Assembly: GCF_009761815.1 (NCBI RefSeq) | Contig: NZ_RWIN01000078.1 | Coordinates: 1 to 64,000, forward strand | Reading direction: 5' to 3' | Origin: Pseudomonas sp. PB120 | GTDB lineage: Bacteria > Pseudomonadota > Gammaproteobacteria > Pseudomonadales > Pseudomonadaceae | Length of the DNA: 64,000 nucleotides | Shown: positions 52,818-60,572 of the stretch, in pieces | How the letters are laid out: every line of letters starts with the position of its first letter | How positions within the stretch are numbered: the stretch's first letter is position 1 | Translations under genes and position numbers: made by a program | Notes under the pieces: model-generated | The model's input: the letters and a program-made list of their open reading frames with translations, nothing else | The model's database searches: none | What the model was told of the DNA's origin: nothing

Positions 52818-53781
52818 ACACGCATCCGGTACCCTGTGGGATGGTCCGATCATTGATGCCCATCATCACTTTTGGGACCCCTCGATAAACGACCATCCGT
52901 GGTTGGCGCCTGAAGCCGCCATCCCGTTTCGCTACGGCGATTACAGCGCAATCAAGCGTCGCTATTTTCCCGACGACTACTTCGCCGATGCGGGCTCGCA
53001 CAACGTCGTGAAAACGGTGTACATCGAGACCGAATGGAACCCGCAAGACCCGATTGGCGAAACCCGTTTCATCGAAGGTCTGGCCGCTCGTTATGGCGTG
53101 CCGAATGCCATCGTGGCGCAAGCCTGGCTCGATCATCCGGACGCCATTGCGGTGCTGACCGAGCAAGCCGGTTTCAAGGGTGTACGCAGCGTACGCCACA
53201 AACCCGGTGGGCCGACATCGCCCGCGCAGGTGGGGCATGTGCGCAGCCTGATGAGCGACGAACACTGGCGGCGCAGTTACGCCGCGCTGCAAGGGCTGGG
53301 GCTGCATTTCGATTTGCAGGCACCCTGGTGGAACCTGCACGAGGCCGAGCGCCTGGCCCGGGACTTTCCCGGCATCACGCTGATTCTCAACCATGCCGGG
53401 TTGCCCAATGATCGCAGCGCCGAAGGCCTGGCCGGTTGGCGGCTGGCGTTGGCGCGGCTGGCCGAGTGGCCTAACGTGCAGGTGAAAATTTCCGGCCTGG
53501 GTCAGGCCGGTCGGGCGTGGCGCGCCAAGGACAATGCCTGGATCGTGCGCGAGGTGATCGCCCTGTTCGGCACCGACCGGGCGATGTTCGCCAGCAACTT
53601 CCCCGTGGACAGCCTGTGCGGCTCGTTCGACGACATCTACAGCGGTTTCAAATCCATCGTCGCCGATCTGCCCTGGGCCGATCAGGAGCGACTGTTCTAC
53701 AGCAACGCGCAGCGGGTCTACCGCTGCGAACCTTGCGCCATTGACCGGACATTGCCTGAAGTCTTGAGGAGCGAAGCATGA
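52810..53781 (+). CDS. Amidohydrolase-superfamily lactonase-like protein (COG3618)
   Basis: A 323-residue TIM-barrel hydrolase. IIDAHHHFWDPSINDHPWL carries the metal-binding HxH pair and the hallmark FWDP of COG3618; LILNHAGLPND and FASNFPVDSL hold the later active-site residues. Characterised relatives are sugar lactonases (for example L-fucono-1,5-lactonase and D-galactaro-lactonase) and muconolactone-type hydrolases. It is coupled to the MFS gene upstream and to the PdxA-like gene downstream (4-nt overlap), so it may open a sugar lactone such as lyxono-lactone; inference. Confidence 0.75.
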   Translation: MAKHASGTLWDGPIIDAHHHFWDPSINDHPWLAPEAAIPFRYGDYSAIKRRYFPDDYFADAGSHNVVKTVYIETEWNPQDPIGETRFIEGLAARYGVPNAIVAQAWLDHPDAIAVLTEQAGFKGVRSVRHKPGGPTSPAQVGHVRSLMSDEHWRRSYAALQGLGLHFDLQAPWWNLHEAERLARDFPGITLILNHAGLPNDRSAEGLAGWRLALARLAEWPNVQVKISGLGQAGRAWRAKDNAWIVREVIALFGTDRAMFASNFPVDSLCGSFDDIYSGFKSIVADLPWADQERLFYSNAQRVYRCEPCAIDRTLPEVLRSEA

Positions 53782-54782
53782 ACAAATCCACCATCGCCAT
53801 GGTCCTGGGTGACCCGGCCGGTATCGGCCCGGAACTGATCGCGCGCCTGCTCGGCGAGCCGTCGGTGCGTCGCCAGGCCAACGTGATCCTGATTGCCGAC
53901 GAGGCGGAAATGCGCCGTGGTATGCGCATCGCCGGGACGGAATTTCCGTACCGTCGCGTGGAGTCGCTGGAACAGTTGGAATTTCACGACGACACGCCGC
54001 TGTTCTATGACTTCCGTGGCGACACGGTCGGCGAGTTTGCGCGCAGTGAAGCCAGTGTGATTGGCGGTCGCTACAGCCTCGACACGCTGGAAAAAGCCCT
54101 GCGCCTGACCGAGGCCGGCACCACCGACGCGATCCTGTTCGGGCCGCTGAACAAAACCTCGCTGCACATGGCGGGCATGGCGCATAACGATGAGCTGCAC
54201 TGGTTCGCCGAGCTGCTGGATTTCCACGGGCCGTTCTGCGAATTCAACGTGCTCGACAACCTCTGGACGTCGCGCGTGACGTCTCACGTGGCGTTGGCCG
54301 AAGTGCCGGGCATGCTCAGTCAGGCTCGGGTGGTGGAAGCGATCCAGCTGATCGACACCGCGCTCAAGCGCAACGGCCTGGAGAAACCGCGCATCGGTGT
54401 CTGCGGCTTGAACCCGCACAACGGCGACAACGGTTCGTTCGGCCGCGAGGAACTGGACATCATCGGTCCCGCGGTGCGCTCGGCGCAGGCGTTGGGCATT
54501 GCGGCTGAAGGGCCGTACCCGGGCGACACGATTTTCCTCAAGGTTCAGGGCGATGCCAGTGCCTTCGACGCGGTGGTGACGATGTACCACGACCAGGGGC
54601 AGATCGCGATCAAGTTGATGGGCTTCTCCCGTGGCGTGACGGTGCAGGGCGGCTTGCCGATCCCGATCACCACCCCCGCCCACGGCACCGCGTTCGATAT
54701 CGCAGGGCAGGGCAAGGCCAACGTCGGAGCGATCCGCCAGGCATTCGAGATTGCCTGCCGGATGGGCGCCAACACCTACTGA
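53778..54782 (+). CDS. PdxA-family dehydrogenase with altered substrate site
   Basis: A 334-residue PdxA-fold oxidoreductase. GDPAGIGPELIARLLGE begins the protein, GLNPHNGDNGSFGREE and MYHDQGQIAIKLMGF are conserved metal and cofactor segments. The first substrate motif, usually GHTE, reads AHNDELHW (His136 kept, Thr replaced by Asn137), and the later segment reads PITTPAHGTAFD rather than RTSVDHGTALD, so an Arg is missing. The enzyme probably acts on a non-phosphorylated hydroxy acid, as does the terephthalate-diol dehydrogenase TphB of the same family. A role in pyridoxal phosphate synthesis is unlikely. An unrelated kinase (as in D-threonate pathways) is not present. Confidence 0.8.
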   Translation: MNKSTIAMVLGDPAGIGPELIARLLGEPSVRRQANVILIADEAEMRRGMRIAGTEFPYRRVESLEQLEFHDDTPLFYDFRGDTVGEFARSEASVIGGRYSLDTLEKALRLTEAGTTDAILFGPLNKTSLHMAGMAHNDELHWFAELLDFHGPFCEFNVLDNLWTSRVTSHVALAEVPGMLSQARVVEAIQLIDTALKRNGLEKPRIGVCGLNPHNGDNGSFGREELDIIGPAVRSAQALGIAAEGPYPGDTIFLKVQGDASAFDAVVTMYHDQGQIAIKLMGFSRGVTVQGGLPIPITTPAHGTAFDIAGQGKANVGAIRQAFEIACRMGANTY

Positions 54783-54810
54783 TACACACAATCGAGCATC
54801 ACCTTCGATC

Positions 54811-54903
54811 ACTGTGGGAGCGGGCTTGCCCGCGATGACGGCCTGACAGGCACTCAAGAAGCGCCTGTCAGACTGCTATCGCGGGCAAGCCCGCTCCCAC
54901 ATT
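54811..54903. repeat. Inverted REP pair with self-complementary linker, terminator-like end
   Basis: CTGTGGGAGCGGGCTTGCCCGC and its complement enclose CTGACAGGC (54843-54851) and GCCTGTCAG (54863-54871), a perfect 9-bp inner repeat. The right element is followed by a seven-T run, so it may also end the PdxA-operon transcript. Confidence 0.88.
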
Positions 54904-55140
54904 TTTTTGTGTGATGCCTGATAACCCTATCTACCCGGCAACCGCAGTTTGCGATCACCCCAGGTTATCGATGGATGCGCATAAGTGATTATCCGCACAC
55001 CCGGTGCGCTGGCTAAAGTCGCTCCATCGAATGACCACAGCCGGCCACCCGAGCCGCCTCGATTCATCCGAATCAACAACTACAAAAAGCCCGCCTTGTC
55101 ACTTCCGCAAGGCACATACCGGCACTAAAGGAACATTTAC
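54904..55140 (+). promoter_or_regulatory. Control region of the lyxonate operon
   Basis: It contains TTAT-N12-ATAA (54965-54984) followed by ATAA-GTGA-TTAT (54981-54992), overlapping dyads whose half AGTGATTATCC resembles the TATCACT element of the other promoter region. AACAACTACAAAAA (55075-55088) lies in the leader. A ribosome site AAAGGA precedes the MFS start. The LysR protein is a candidate binder; inference. Confidence 0.4.
55075..55088 (+). promoter_or_regulatory. A-rich 14-mer, possible Crc/Hfq site
   Basis: AACAACTACAAAAA, identical to the tctC leader site, but 52 nt before the start codon. Confidence 0.4.
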
Positions 55141-56466
55141 ATGACCCGTTCAGATTCCGCCCTGGCTCTGTCCAGTGCCATCTCCAAAAGCCGGCTGCGC
55201 CTGCTGCCGTTTCTGATCCTGATGTACATCCTCGCCTTCATCGATCGCTCCAACGTCGGCTTCGCCAAAGCCGCGTTGCAGGCCGATACCGGGTTGGGTG
55301 ATGCGGCGTTTGCGTTTGGCGCGAGCATCTTTTTCATTGGCTACGCGTTCTTCGAAGTGCCGAGCAACTACATGCTGCACCGCCTCGGCGCGAAGGTCTG
55401 GCTGTGCCGGATCATGGTCACCTGGGGCCTGGTGTCGGCGGCCATGATGTTCGCCCACAACGCCCAAACCTTCTACGTTCTGCGCTTCCTGTTGGGGGTC
55501 GCCGAAGCCGGTTTCTTCCCGGGGATCATCCTCTACCTCACCTACTGGTTCCCGGCGCAGAGCCGTGGTCAGGCGCTCGGTCTGTTCTACTTCGGCTTGC
55601 CGCTGGCACTGGTTTTGGGCAGCCCGCTGTCGGGCTGGTTGCTGGACTTCCACGGCGTGTTCGGCCTGACCAACTGGCAGTGGTTGTTCGTTGTCGAGGG
55701 TTTGATGGCGTCGGTGGTCGGCATCGCTGCGTACTTTTATCTGGTCAACCGCCCGGCTGACGCTACCTGGTTGAACGGTGAAGAAAAGCAGGCGCTGCAA
55801 ACGGCGCTCAACGAAGAAGAAGCGCAGAAAAAAGACAGCAGCCCCCACGGATTTCTCAGCGCCTTGCGCAACCCTCGGGTGCTGCAATTCTGCCTGGCGT
55901 ATTTCACCATTCAGATGAGTGTCTACGGCGTGGTGTTTTACCTGCCGACCCGCATCGCTGGCCTGCTCGACGGCCACGTGGGTCTCAACGTCGGCCTGAT
56001 CACTGCGATTCCGTGGATCTGCGCCTTGATCGTGACTCGCCTCGTCACTCGCTATGCCGACCGCGCTGGTCAGCACCGTCGCCTGGCCGTGTGCATGTTG
56101 ACCATGGCCGCCCTCGGCATCGCCGCTTCGGCACTGGGCACCAGCATGGTCCCTGTGGTGTTGGCATTCTGCTTCGCTGCCGCCGGTTTCGTCTCGGTGC
56201 AACCGCTGTTCTGGACCATTCCCACCAGCTACCTCAGCGGTGCTGCCGCCGCCGGCGGGATCGCCCTGATCAACTCCGTCGGCAACCTTGGCGGCTTCGT
56301 TGCGCCGAACCTGAAAACCGTGATGGAAACCAGTTTCGCCGACCCCCGCGCCGGCATGTTCGCCTTGGCGCTGGTCGGTGTTCTCGGCGCCATCCTGCTG
56401 TCCCGACTTCGCACCACCCACACCCCTAAATCACCCTCGCAGCTCACACCGGCTCAGGTTGGCTGA
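55141..56466 (+). CDS. MFS transporter, putative L-lyxonate importer
   Basis: A 441-residue 12-TM ACS-family carrier (PFLILMYILAFIDRSNVGFAK, YAFFEVPSNYMLHRLGAKVW, GVAEAGFFPGIILYLTYWFP). Sugar-acid carriers of this type accompany acid-sugar dehydratases in many proteobacteria. The lyxD gene follows 33 nt downstream. P. aeruginosa, as I recall, has the same order (MFS, LyxD, FAH-family protein, aldehyde dehydrogenase). Confidence 0.82.
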   Translation: MTRSDSALALSSAISKSRLRLLPFLILMYILAFIDRSNVGFAKAALQADTGLGDAAFAFGASIFFIGYAFFEVPSNYMLHRLGAKVWLCRIMVTWGLVSAAMMFAHNAQTFYVLRFLLGVAEAGFFPGIILYLTYWFPAQSRGQALGLFYFGLPLALVLGSPLSGWLLDFHGVFGLTNWQWLFVVEGLMASVVGIAAYFYLVNRPADATWLNGEEKQALQTALNEEEAQKKDSSPHGFLSALRNPRVLQFCLAYFTIQMSVYGVVFYLPTRIAGLLDGHVGLNVGLITAIPWICALIVTRLVTRYADRAGQHRRLAVCMLTMAALGIAASALGTSMVPVVLAFCFAAAGFVSVQPLFWTIPTSYLSGAAAAGGIALINSVGNLGGFVAPNLKTVMETSFADPRAGMFALALVGVLGAILLSRLRTTHTPKSPSQLTPAQVG

Positions 56467-56499
56467 TCACTACCCAAGCGTTAGCAAGGAATTGAATTC

Positions 56500-57675
56500 A
56501 TGAAAATCAAAGCAATCCGTACCCGCGTCTTCGAGTGGAAAGGCAAAGTCGTCCCGCCTCAAGCGCACTTCTGCACCAACGCCAGCGACATCCTGTTCGA
56601 GCGCGGCGATGCCATGGGCTCGTTCCGTTTCCATGGCTGGCTGGTGGTGGAAGTCGAGACCGATACCGGTCTCGTCGGCATCGGCAACTGCGCCCTGGCG
56701 CCGCGTGTGGCCAAGGAAATCATCGACACTTACCTGGCGCCGATCGCCATTGGCGAAGACCCGTTCGACAACGAATACATCTGGCAGAAAATGTACCGCC
56801 AAAGCCACGCCTGGGGCCGCAAAGGCATCGGCATGGCGGCGATCTCGGCGATCGACATCGCGATCTGGGACATCATGGGCAAAGCCGTGAACAAGCCCGT
56901 GTTCAAACTGCTCGGCGGGCGCACCAAGGAAAAGATCTGGACCTACGCCTCCAAGCTCTACGCCAACGACAACCTCGACCTGTTCCTCGAAGAAGCCCAG
57001 GGCTATCTGAACCAGGGTTTCACTGCGCTGAAAATGCGTTTCGGCTACGGCCCGAAAGACGGCCCGGCGGGCATGCGCAAGAACATCGAACAAGTCCGCG
57101 CCCTGCGTAACCTGGCCGGTCCGGACATCGACATCATGCTCGAGTGCTACATGGGCTGGACCCTGGAATACGCGCGCCGCATGTTGCCCAAACTCGCCGA
57201 ATTCGAACCGCGCTGGCTCGAAGAACCGGTGATCGCCGACGACATCGAAGGCTACGTCGAACTGAAAAAAATGGGGATCATGCCGATCTCCGGCGGTGAG
57301 CACGAGTTCACCTCGTACGGCTTCAAGGACCTGCTCGAACGCCGCGCCGTCGACGTGATCCAGTACGACACCAACCGCGTCGGCGGCATCACCGCCGCGC
57401 GCAAGATCAACGCCATGGCCGAAGCCTGGTCGGTGCCGGTGATCCCCCACGCCGGGCAGATGCACAACTACCACCTGACCATGTCCACCACCGCATCACC
57501 GATGGCCGAGTTCTTCCCGGTGTTCGACGTCGAGGTCGGCAACGAACTCTTCTACTACGTGTTCAAGGGCGAGCCACAACCGGTCAACGGCTACATCCAG
57601 CTCGACGACAACAAACCGGGCCTGGGCCTGGAAATCTCCGATGAGTACCTGAGCGACTTCAACATCATCGAGTGA
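56500..57675 (+). CDS. lyxD: L-lyxonate dehydratase (enolase superfamily, mandelate-racemase subgroup)
   Basis: A 391-residue enolase-superfamily enzyme expected to convert L-lyxonate to the 2-keto-3-deoxy acid with Mg2+. Metal ligands are Glu215 (MLECYMG), Glu241 (WLEEP) and Glu267 (SGGEHEF). The catalytic dyad is Asp290 (QYDTNR) and His317 (IPHAGQ). Lys178-Met-Arg180 makes a KxR motif on the second strand. From memory, LyxD enzymes have KxR, with Arg179 and His316 essential, which agrees with this protein shifted by one. L-rhamnonate dehydratase is the nearest alternative but lacks Arg at this position in the copy I remember. Co-occurrence with AraD1 and KGSA dehydrogenase supports the lyxonate pathway. 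Confidence 0.85.
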   Translation: MKIKAIRTRVFEWKGKVVPPQAHFCTNASDILFERGDAMGSFRFHGWLVVEVETDTGLVGIGNCALAPRVAKEIIDTYLAPIAIGEDPFDNEYIWQKMYRQSHAWGRKGIGMAAISAIDIAIWDIMGKAVNKPVFKLLGGRTKEKIWTYASKLYANDNLDLFLEEAQGYLNQGFTALKMRFGYGPKDGPAGMRKNIEQVRALRNLAGPDIDIMLECYMGWTLEYARRMLPKLAEFEPRWLEEPVIADDIEGYVELKKMGIMPISGGEHEFTSYGFKDLLERRAVDVIQYDTNRVGGITAARKINAMAEAWSVPVIPHAGQMHNYHLTMSTTASPMAEFFPVFDVEVGNELFYYVFKGEPQPVNGYIQLDDNKPGLGLEISDEYLSDFNIIE

Positions 57676-57681
57676 GCCGGT

Positions 57682-57705
57682 GGTGAGGGGCTAAGTCCCC
57701 TCACC
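57682..57705 (+). other. Hairpin between lyxD and the FAH-family gene
   Basis: GGTGAGGGG-CTAAGT-CCCCTCACC, a perfect 9-bp stem resembling one half of the GGGGATTTATCCCC REP class. It may tune the mRNA in the operon. Confidence 0.6.
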
Positions 57706-57734
57706 CCACATCCATGACTTTCCGGAGGGCCGAC

Positions 57735-58730
57735 ATGCGCCTGATTCAATTCGAAAACTCTGCCGGTGAACGCCAGGTCGGCCTCGTCGAGGGCTCACAG
57801 GTCCAGGTGCTCAACGGCACTCGCAGCACCCGTGAACTGGCACTCGCGGCGATCCGCGCCCAACGCAGCCTGCACGAAGAAGTGGCCCAGCGCGGCACCG
57901 TGCCCGGGCCTGATTATCTGCAACTGTTGCAACAACGCAAAGTCCTGCCGCCGCTGGACCATGAAGACCCGGCCCATTGCCTGATCAGCGGCACCGGACT
58001 GACCCATTTGGGCAGTGCCTCGACGCGGGACAAAATGCACCAGCAGGACGGCGCGGTCGAAGCCGGCATGACCGACACCATGCGTATGTTCAAATGGGGC
58101 CTGGAGGGTGGCAAACCCGCCGCCGGCCAGTTTGGCGCACAACCGGAATGGTTCTACAAAGGTGATGGCAGCATCGTCGTGCGCCCCGGCGCGGATTTTC
58201 CGTTGCCGCCGTTTGCCGAAGACGCCGGTGAAGAACCCGAGCTGACCGGCCTCTATGTGATTGGCGACGATGGCCAGCCGTACCGCATCGGTTTTGCACT
58301 GGGCAACGAGTTTTCCGACCATGTGATGGAGCGCCGCAATTACCTCTACCTCGCCCATTCGAAACTGCGCTTCTGTGCCTACGGCCCCGAGCTGCGGGTC
58401 GGCGAGTTGCCCAAGCACCTGGCCGGCACCAGCCGTATCTTGCGCGACGGCGAAACGCTCTGGGAGAAGGAGTTCCTCAGCGGCGAAGACAATATGTGCC
58501 ACAGCCTCGCCAACCTCGAATTCCATCACTTCAAGTACGTGCAGTTTCTGCGGCCCGGCGATGTCCATGTGCATTACTTCGGCACGGCCACGCTGTCATT
58601 TGCCGACGGGGTGAAAACCCGACCGGGCGATCGCTTCCAGATCAGCCTCGATGCGTTCGGCGCACCGCTGGAAAACGGCATCGGCGAAAGCGCCCAGCCG
58701 TTGGCCATCGGCCAGGTCCGCGCCCTGTAG
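57735..58730 (+). CDS. AraD1/FAH-family 2-keto-3-deoxy-acid dehydratase
   Basis: A 331-residue fumarylacetoacetate-hydrolase-fold protein of the AraD1/GguC group. GTGLTHLGSASTRDKMHQ, YVIGDDGQPYRIGFALGNEF and GDVHVHYFGTATLSFADGV are family segments. In the lyxonate pathway this protein would dehydrate 2-keto-3-deoxy-L-lyxonate to 2-oxoglutarate semialdehyde. The start at 57735 follows GGAGG. Its TAG stop is the first bases of a REP element. Confidence 0.8.
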   Translation: MRLIQFENSAGERQVGLVEGSQVQVLNGTRSTRELALAAIRAQRSLHEEVAQRGTVPGPDYLQLLQQRKVLPPLDHEDPAHCLISGTGLTHLGSASTRDKMHQQDGAVEAGMTDTMRMFKWGLEGGKPAAGQFGAQPEWFYKGDGSIVVRPGADFPLPPFAEDAGEEPELTGLYVIGDDGQPYRIGFALGNEFSDHVMERRNYLYLAHSKLRFCAYGPELRVGELPKHLAGTSRILRDGETLWEKEFLSGEDNMCHSLANLEFHHFKYVQFLRPGDVHVHYFGTATLSFADGVKTRPGDRFQISLDAFGAPLENGIGESAQPLAIGQVRAL

Positions 58731-58828
58731 GAGCGAGCATGCTCGCGATGGACGTCAACGATGACGCGGGGCTCCTGAACACACGCGGTGCCTTTGAGAT
58801 CATCGCGAGCATGCTCGCTCCTACAGGG
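58724..58828. repeat. Inverted REP pair inside the lyx operon
   Basis: CCTGTAGGAGCGAGCATGCTCGC and GCGAGCATGCTCGCTCCTACAGG. The left element begins within the last codons and stop (TAG, 58728-58730) of the FAH-family gene, and the right one ends 32 nt before the dehydrogenase start. Confidence 0.9.
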
Positions 58829-58860
58829 TCCCAGCTAGCCAGACTATCAAGGAATCACTC

Positions 58861-60441
58861 ATGACCACGTTATCTGGACACAACTACATCGGCGGTCGCC
58901 GCAGCGCCAACGGCACGTTGCAACTGCAAAGCCTCGACGCGACTACGGGGGAACCACTCCCCGGCACCTTCTTCCAGGCATCACAAGCCGAGGTGGACGC
59001 CGCCGCCAAAGCGGCGGCCGCTGCCTACCCGATCTACCGCAACCTCAGCGCGGAAAAACGCGCGCAGTTTCTCGACGCCATCGCCGATGAAATCGATGCG
59101 CTGGGCGATGAGTTCGTCGCCACGGTCTGCCGCGAAACGGCGTTGCCGGTCGGGCGCATCCAGGGTGAACGCGGGCGCACCAGCGGCCAGATGCGCTTGT
59201 TCGCCAAGGTCCTGCGGCGCGGCGATTTCTACGGTGCGCGGATTGACCAGGCCTTGCCGGATCGCCAGCTGTTGCCTCGCCCGGACCTGCGTCAATACCG
59301 CATCGCGTTGGGGCCGGTGGCAGTGTTCGGTGCGAGTAATTTTCCGCTCGCGTTTTCCACTGCCGGGGGCGATACCGCGTCGGCACTCGCCGCCGGCTGC
59401 CCAGTGGTGTTCAAGGCGCACAGCGGGCACATGGCGACCGCCGAGTGGGTGGCGGACGCCATCCTCCGCGCCGCCGAACGCACGCAAATGCCGGCCGGCG
59501 TATTCAACATGATTTATGGCGGTGGCGTGGGGGAGTGGCTGGTCAAGCATCCGGCAATCCAGGCCGTGGGCTTTACCGGTTCGCTCAAGGGCGGCAACGC
59601 CCTGAGCCACATGGCCGCCACCCGGCCGCAGCCGATTCCGGTGTTCGCCGAAATGTCGAGCATCAACCCGGTGTTCCTGCTGCCCGAAGCCCTCAAGGAA
59701 CGGGGCGAGCAAATTGCCGCGCAACTCGCCGGTTCAGTGACCCTGGGGTGTGGCCAGTTCTGCACCAATCCGGGTTTGGTCATTGGCCTGCGTTCGCCGC
59801 AGTTCAGCACGTTCCTGGAAACCTTTTGCGCCAGCATGAACCAGCAACCCGCGCAAACCATGCTCAATGCGGGCGCGCTGGACAGCTACAGCCGGGGCCT
59901 TGGCGAGCTGCATGAACACCCGGGCCTGACGCACCTGGCGGGCAAACCCCAGCAGGGCAATCAGGCTCAGCCGCAGGTGTTCAAGGCGGATGTCAGCCTG
60001 TTGCTCAAAGGCGATGAACTGCTTCAGGAAGAAGTGTTCGGGCCGACCACCATCGTCATTGAAGTCGAGGATCGGACGCAGCTCGCGGCGGCGCTGCACG
60101 GCCTGCGCGGGCAATTGACGGCGACGTTGATTGGCGAGCCGGAGGAGTTGCTGGAATATCGCTGGCTGGCTGAATTGCTGCAGGAAAAAGTCGGGCGGAT
60201 CTTGCTCAACGGTTACCCGACCGGGGTCGAGGTGTGTGAGGCGATGGTGCATGGCGGGCCGTATCCGGCGACGTCGGATGCGCGCGGGACGTCGGTCGGT
60301 ACGCTGGCGATTGACCGTTTCCTGCGGCCGGTGTGCTTCCAGAATTACCCGGATGCGTTGCTGCCCGAGGCGTTGCAGAACGCTAATCCGCTGGGGATTC
60401 GGCGGTTGGTGGATGGGGAGGTGAGTCAGGCTGCCCTGTAG
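58861..60441 (+). CDS. 2-oxoglutarate semialdehyde dehydrogenase (NADP+ aldehyde dehydrogenase)
   Basis: A 526-residue aldehyde dehydrogenase. NFPLAFSTAGGDTASALAAG is the coenzyme segment, Glu264 (VFAEMSSINP) and Cys301 (CGQFCTNPG) are the catalytic residues. The longer length and FCTNPG motif are typical of the KGSA dehydrogenase group. It would oxidise the semialdehyde to 2-oxoglutarate, the last step before the citric acid cycle. It is separated from the FAH gene by the REP pair, so its expression may differ from that of lyxD. Confidence 0.85.
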   Translation: MTTLSGHNYIGGRRSANGTLQLQSLDATTGEPLPGTFFQASQAEVDAAAKAAAAAYPIYRNLSAEKRAQFLDAIADEIDALGDEFVATVCRETALPVGRIQGERGRTSGQMRLFAKVLRRGDFYGARIDQALPDRQLLPRPDLRQYRIALGPVAVFGASNFPLAFSTAGGDTASALAAGCPVVFKAHSGHMATAEWVADAILRAAERTQMPAGVFNMIYGGGVGEWLVKHPAIQAVGFTGSLKGGNALSHMAATRPQPIPVFAEMSSINPVFLLPEALKERGEQIAAQLAGSVTLGCGQFCTNPGLVIGLRSPQFSTFLETFCASMNQQPAQTMLNAGALDSYSRGLGELHEHPGLTHLAGKPQQGNQAQPQVFKADVSLLLKGDELLQEEVFGPTTIVIEVEDRTQLAAALHGLRGQLTATLIGEPEELLEYRWLAELLQEKVGRILLNGYPTGVEVCEAMVHGGPYPATSDARGTSVGTLAIDRFLRPVCFQNYPDALLPEALQNANPLGIRRLVDGEVSQAAL

Positions 60442-60455
60442 CGTCTGGGCGATCG

Positions 60456-60550
60456 CTATGGCGAGCAGGCTCACTCCCACAGTGTTTGGTATTGAACACA
60501 AAATCTGTGTACGACGCGAAACCCTGTAGGAGTGAGCCTGCCCGCGAAGG
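60456..60550. repeat. Degenerate inverted REP pair
   Basis: ATGGCGAGCAGGCTCACTCCCACAG and CTGTAGGAGTGAGCCTGCCCGCGAA, each with two or three changes from consensus. It closes the lyx operon between convergent genes. Confidence 0.78.
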
Positions 60551-60572
60551 CGTCATCCGCCCCACCACAACA

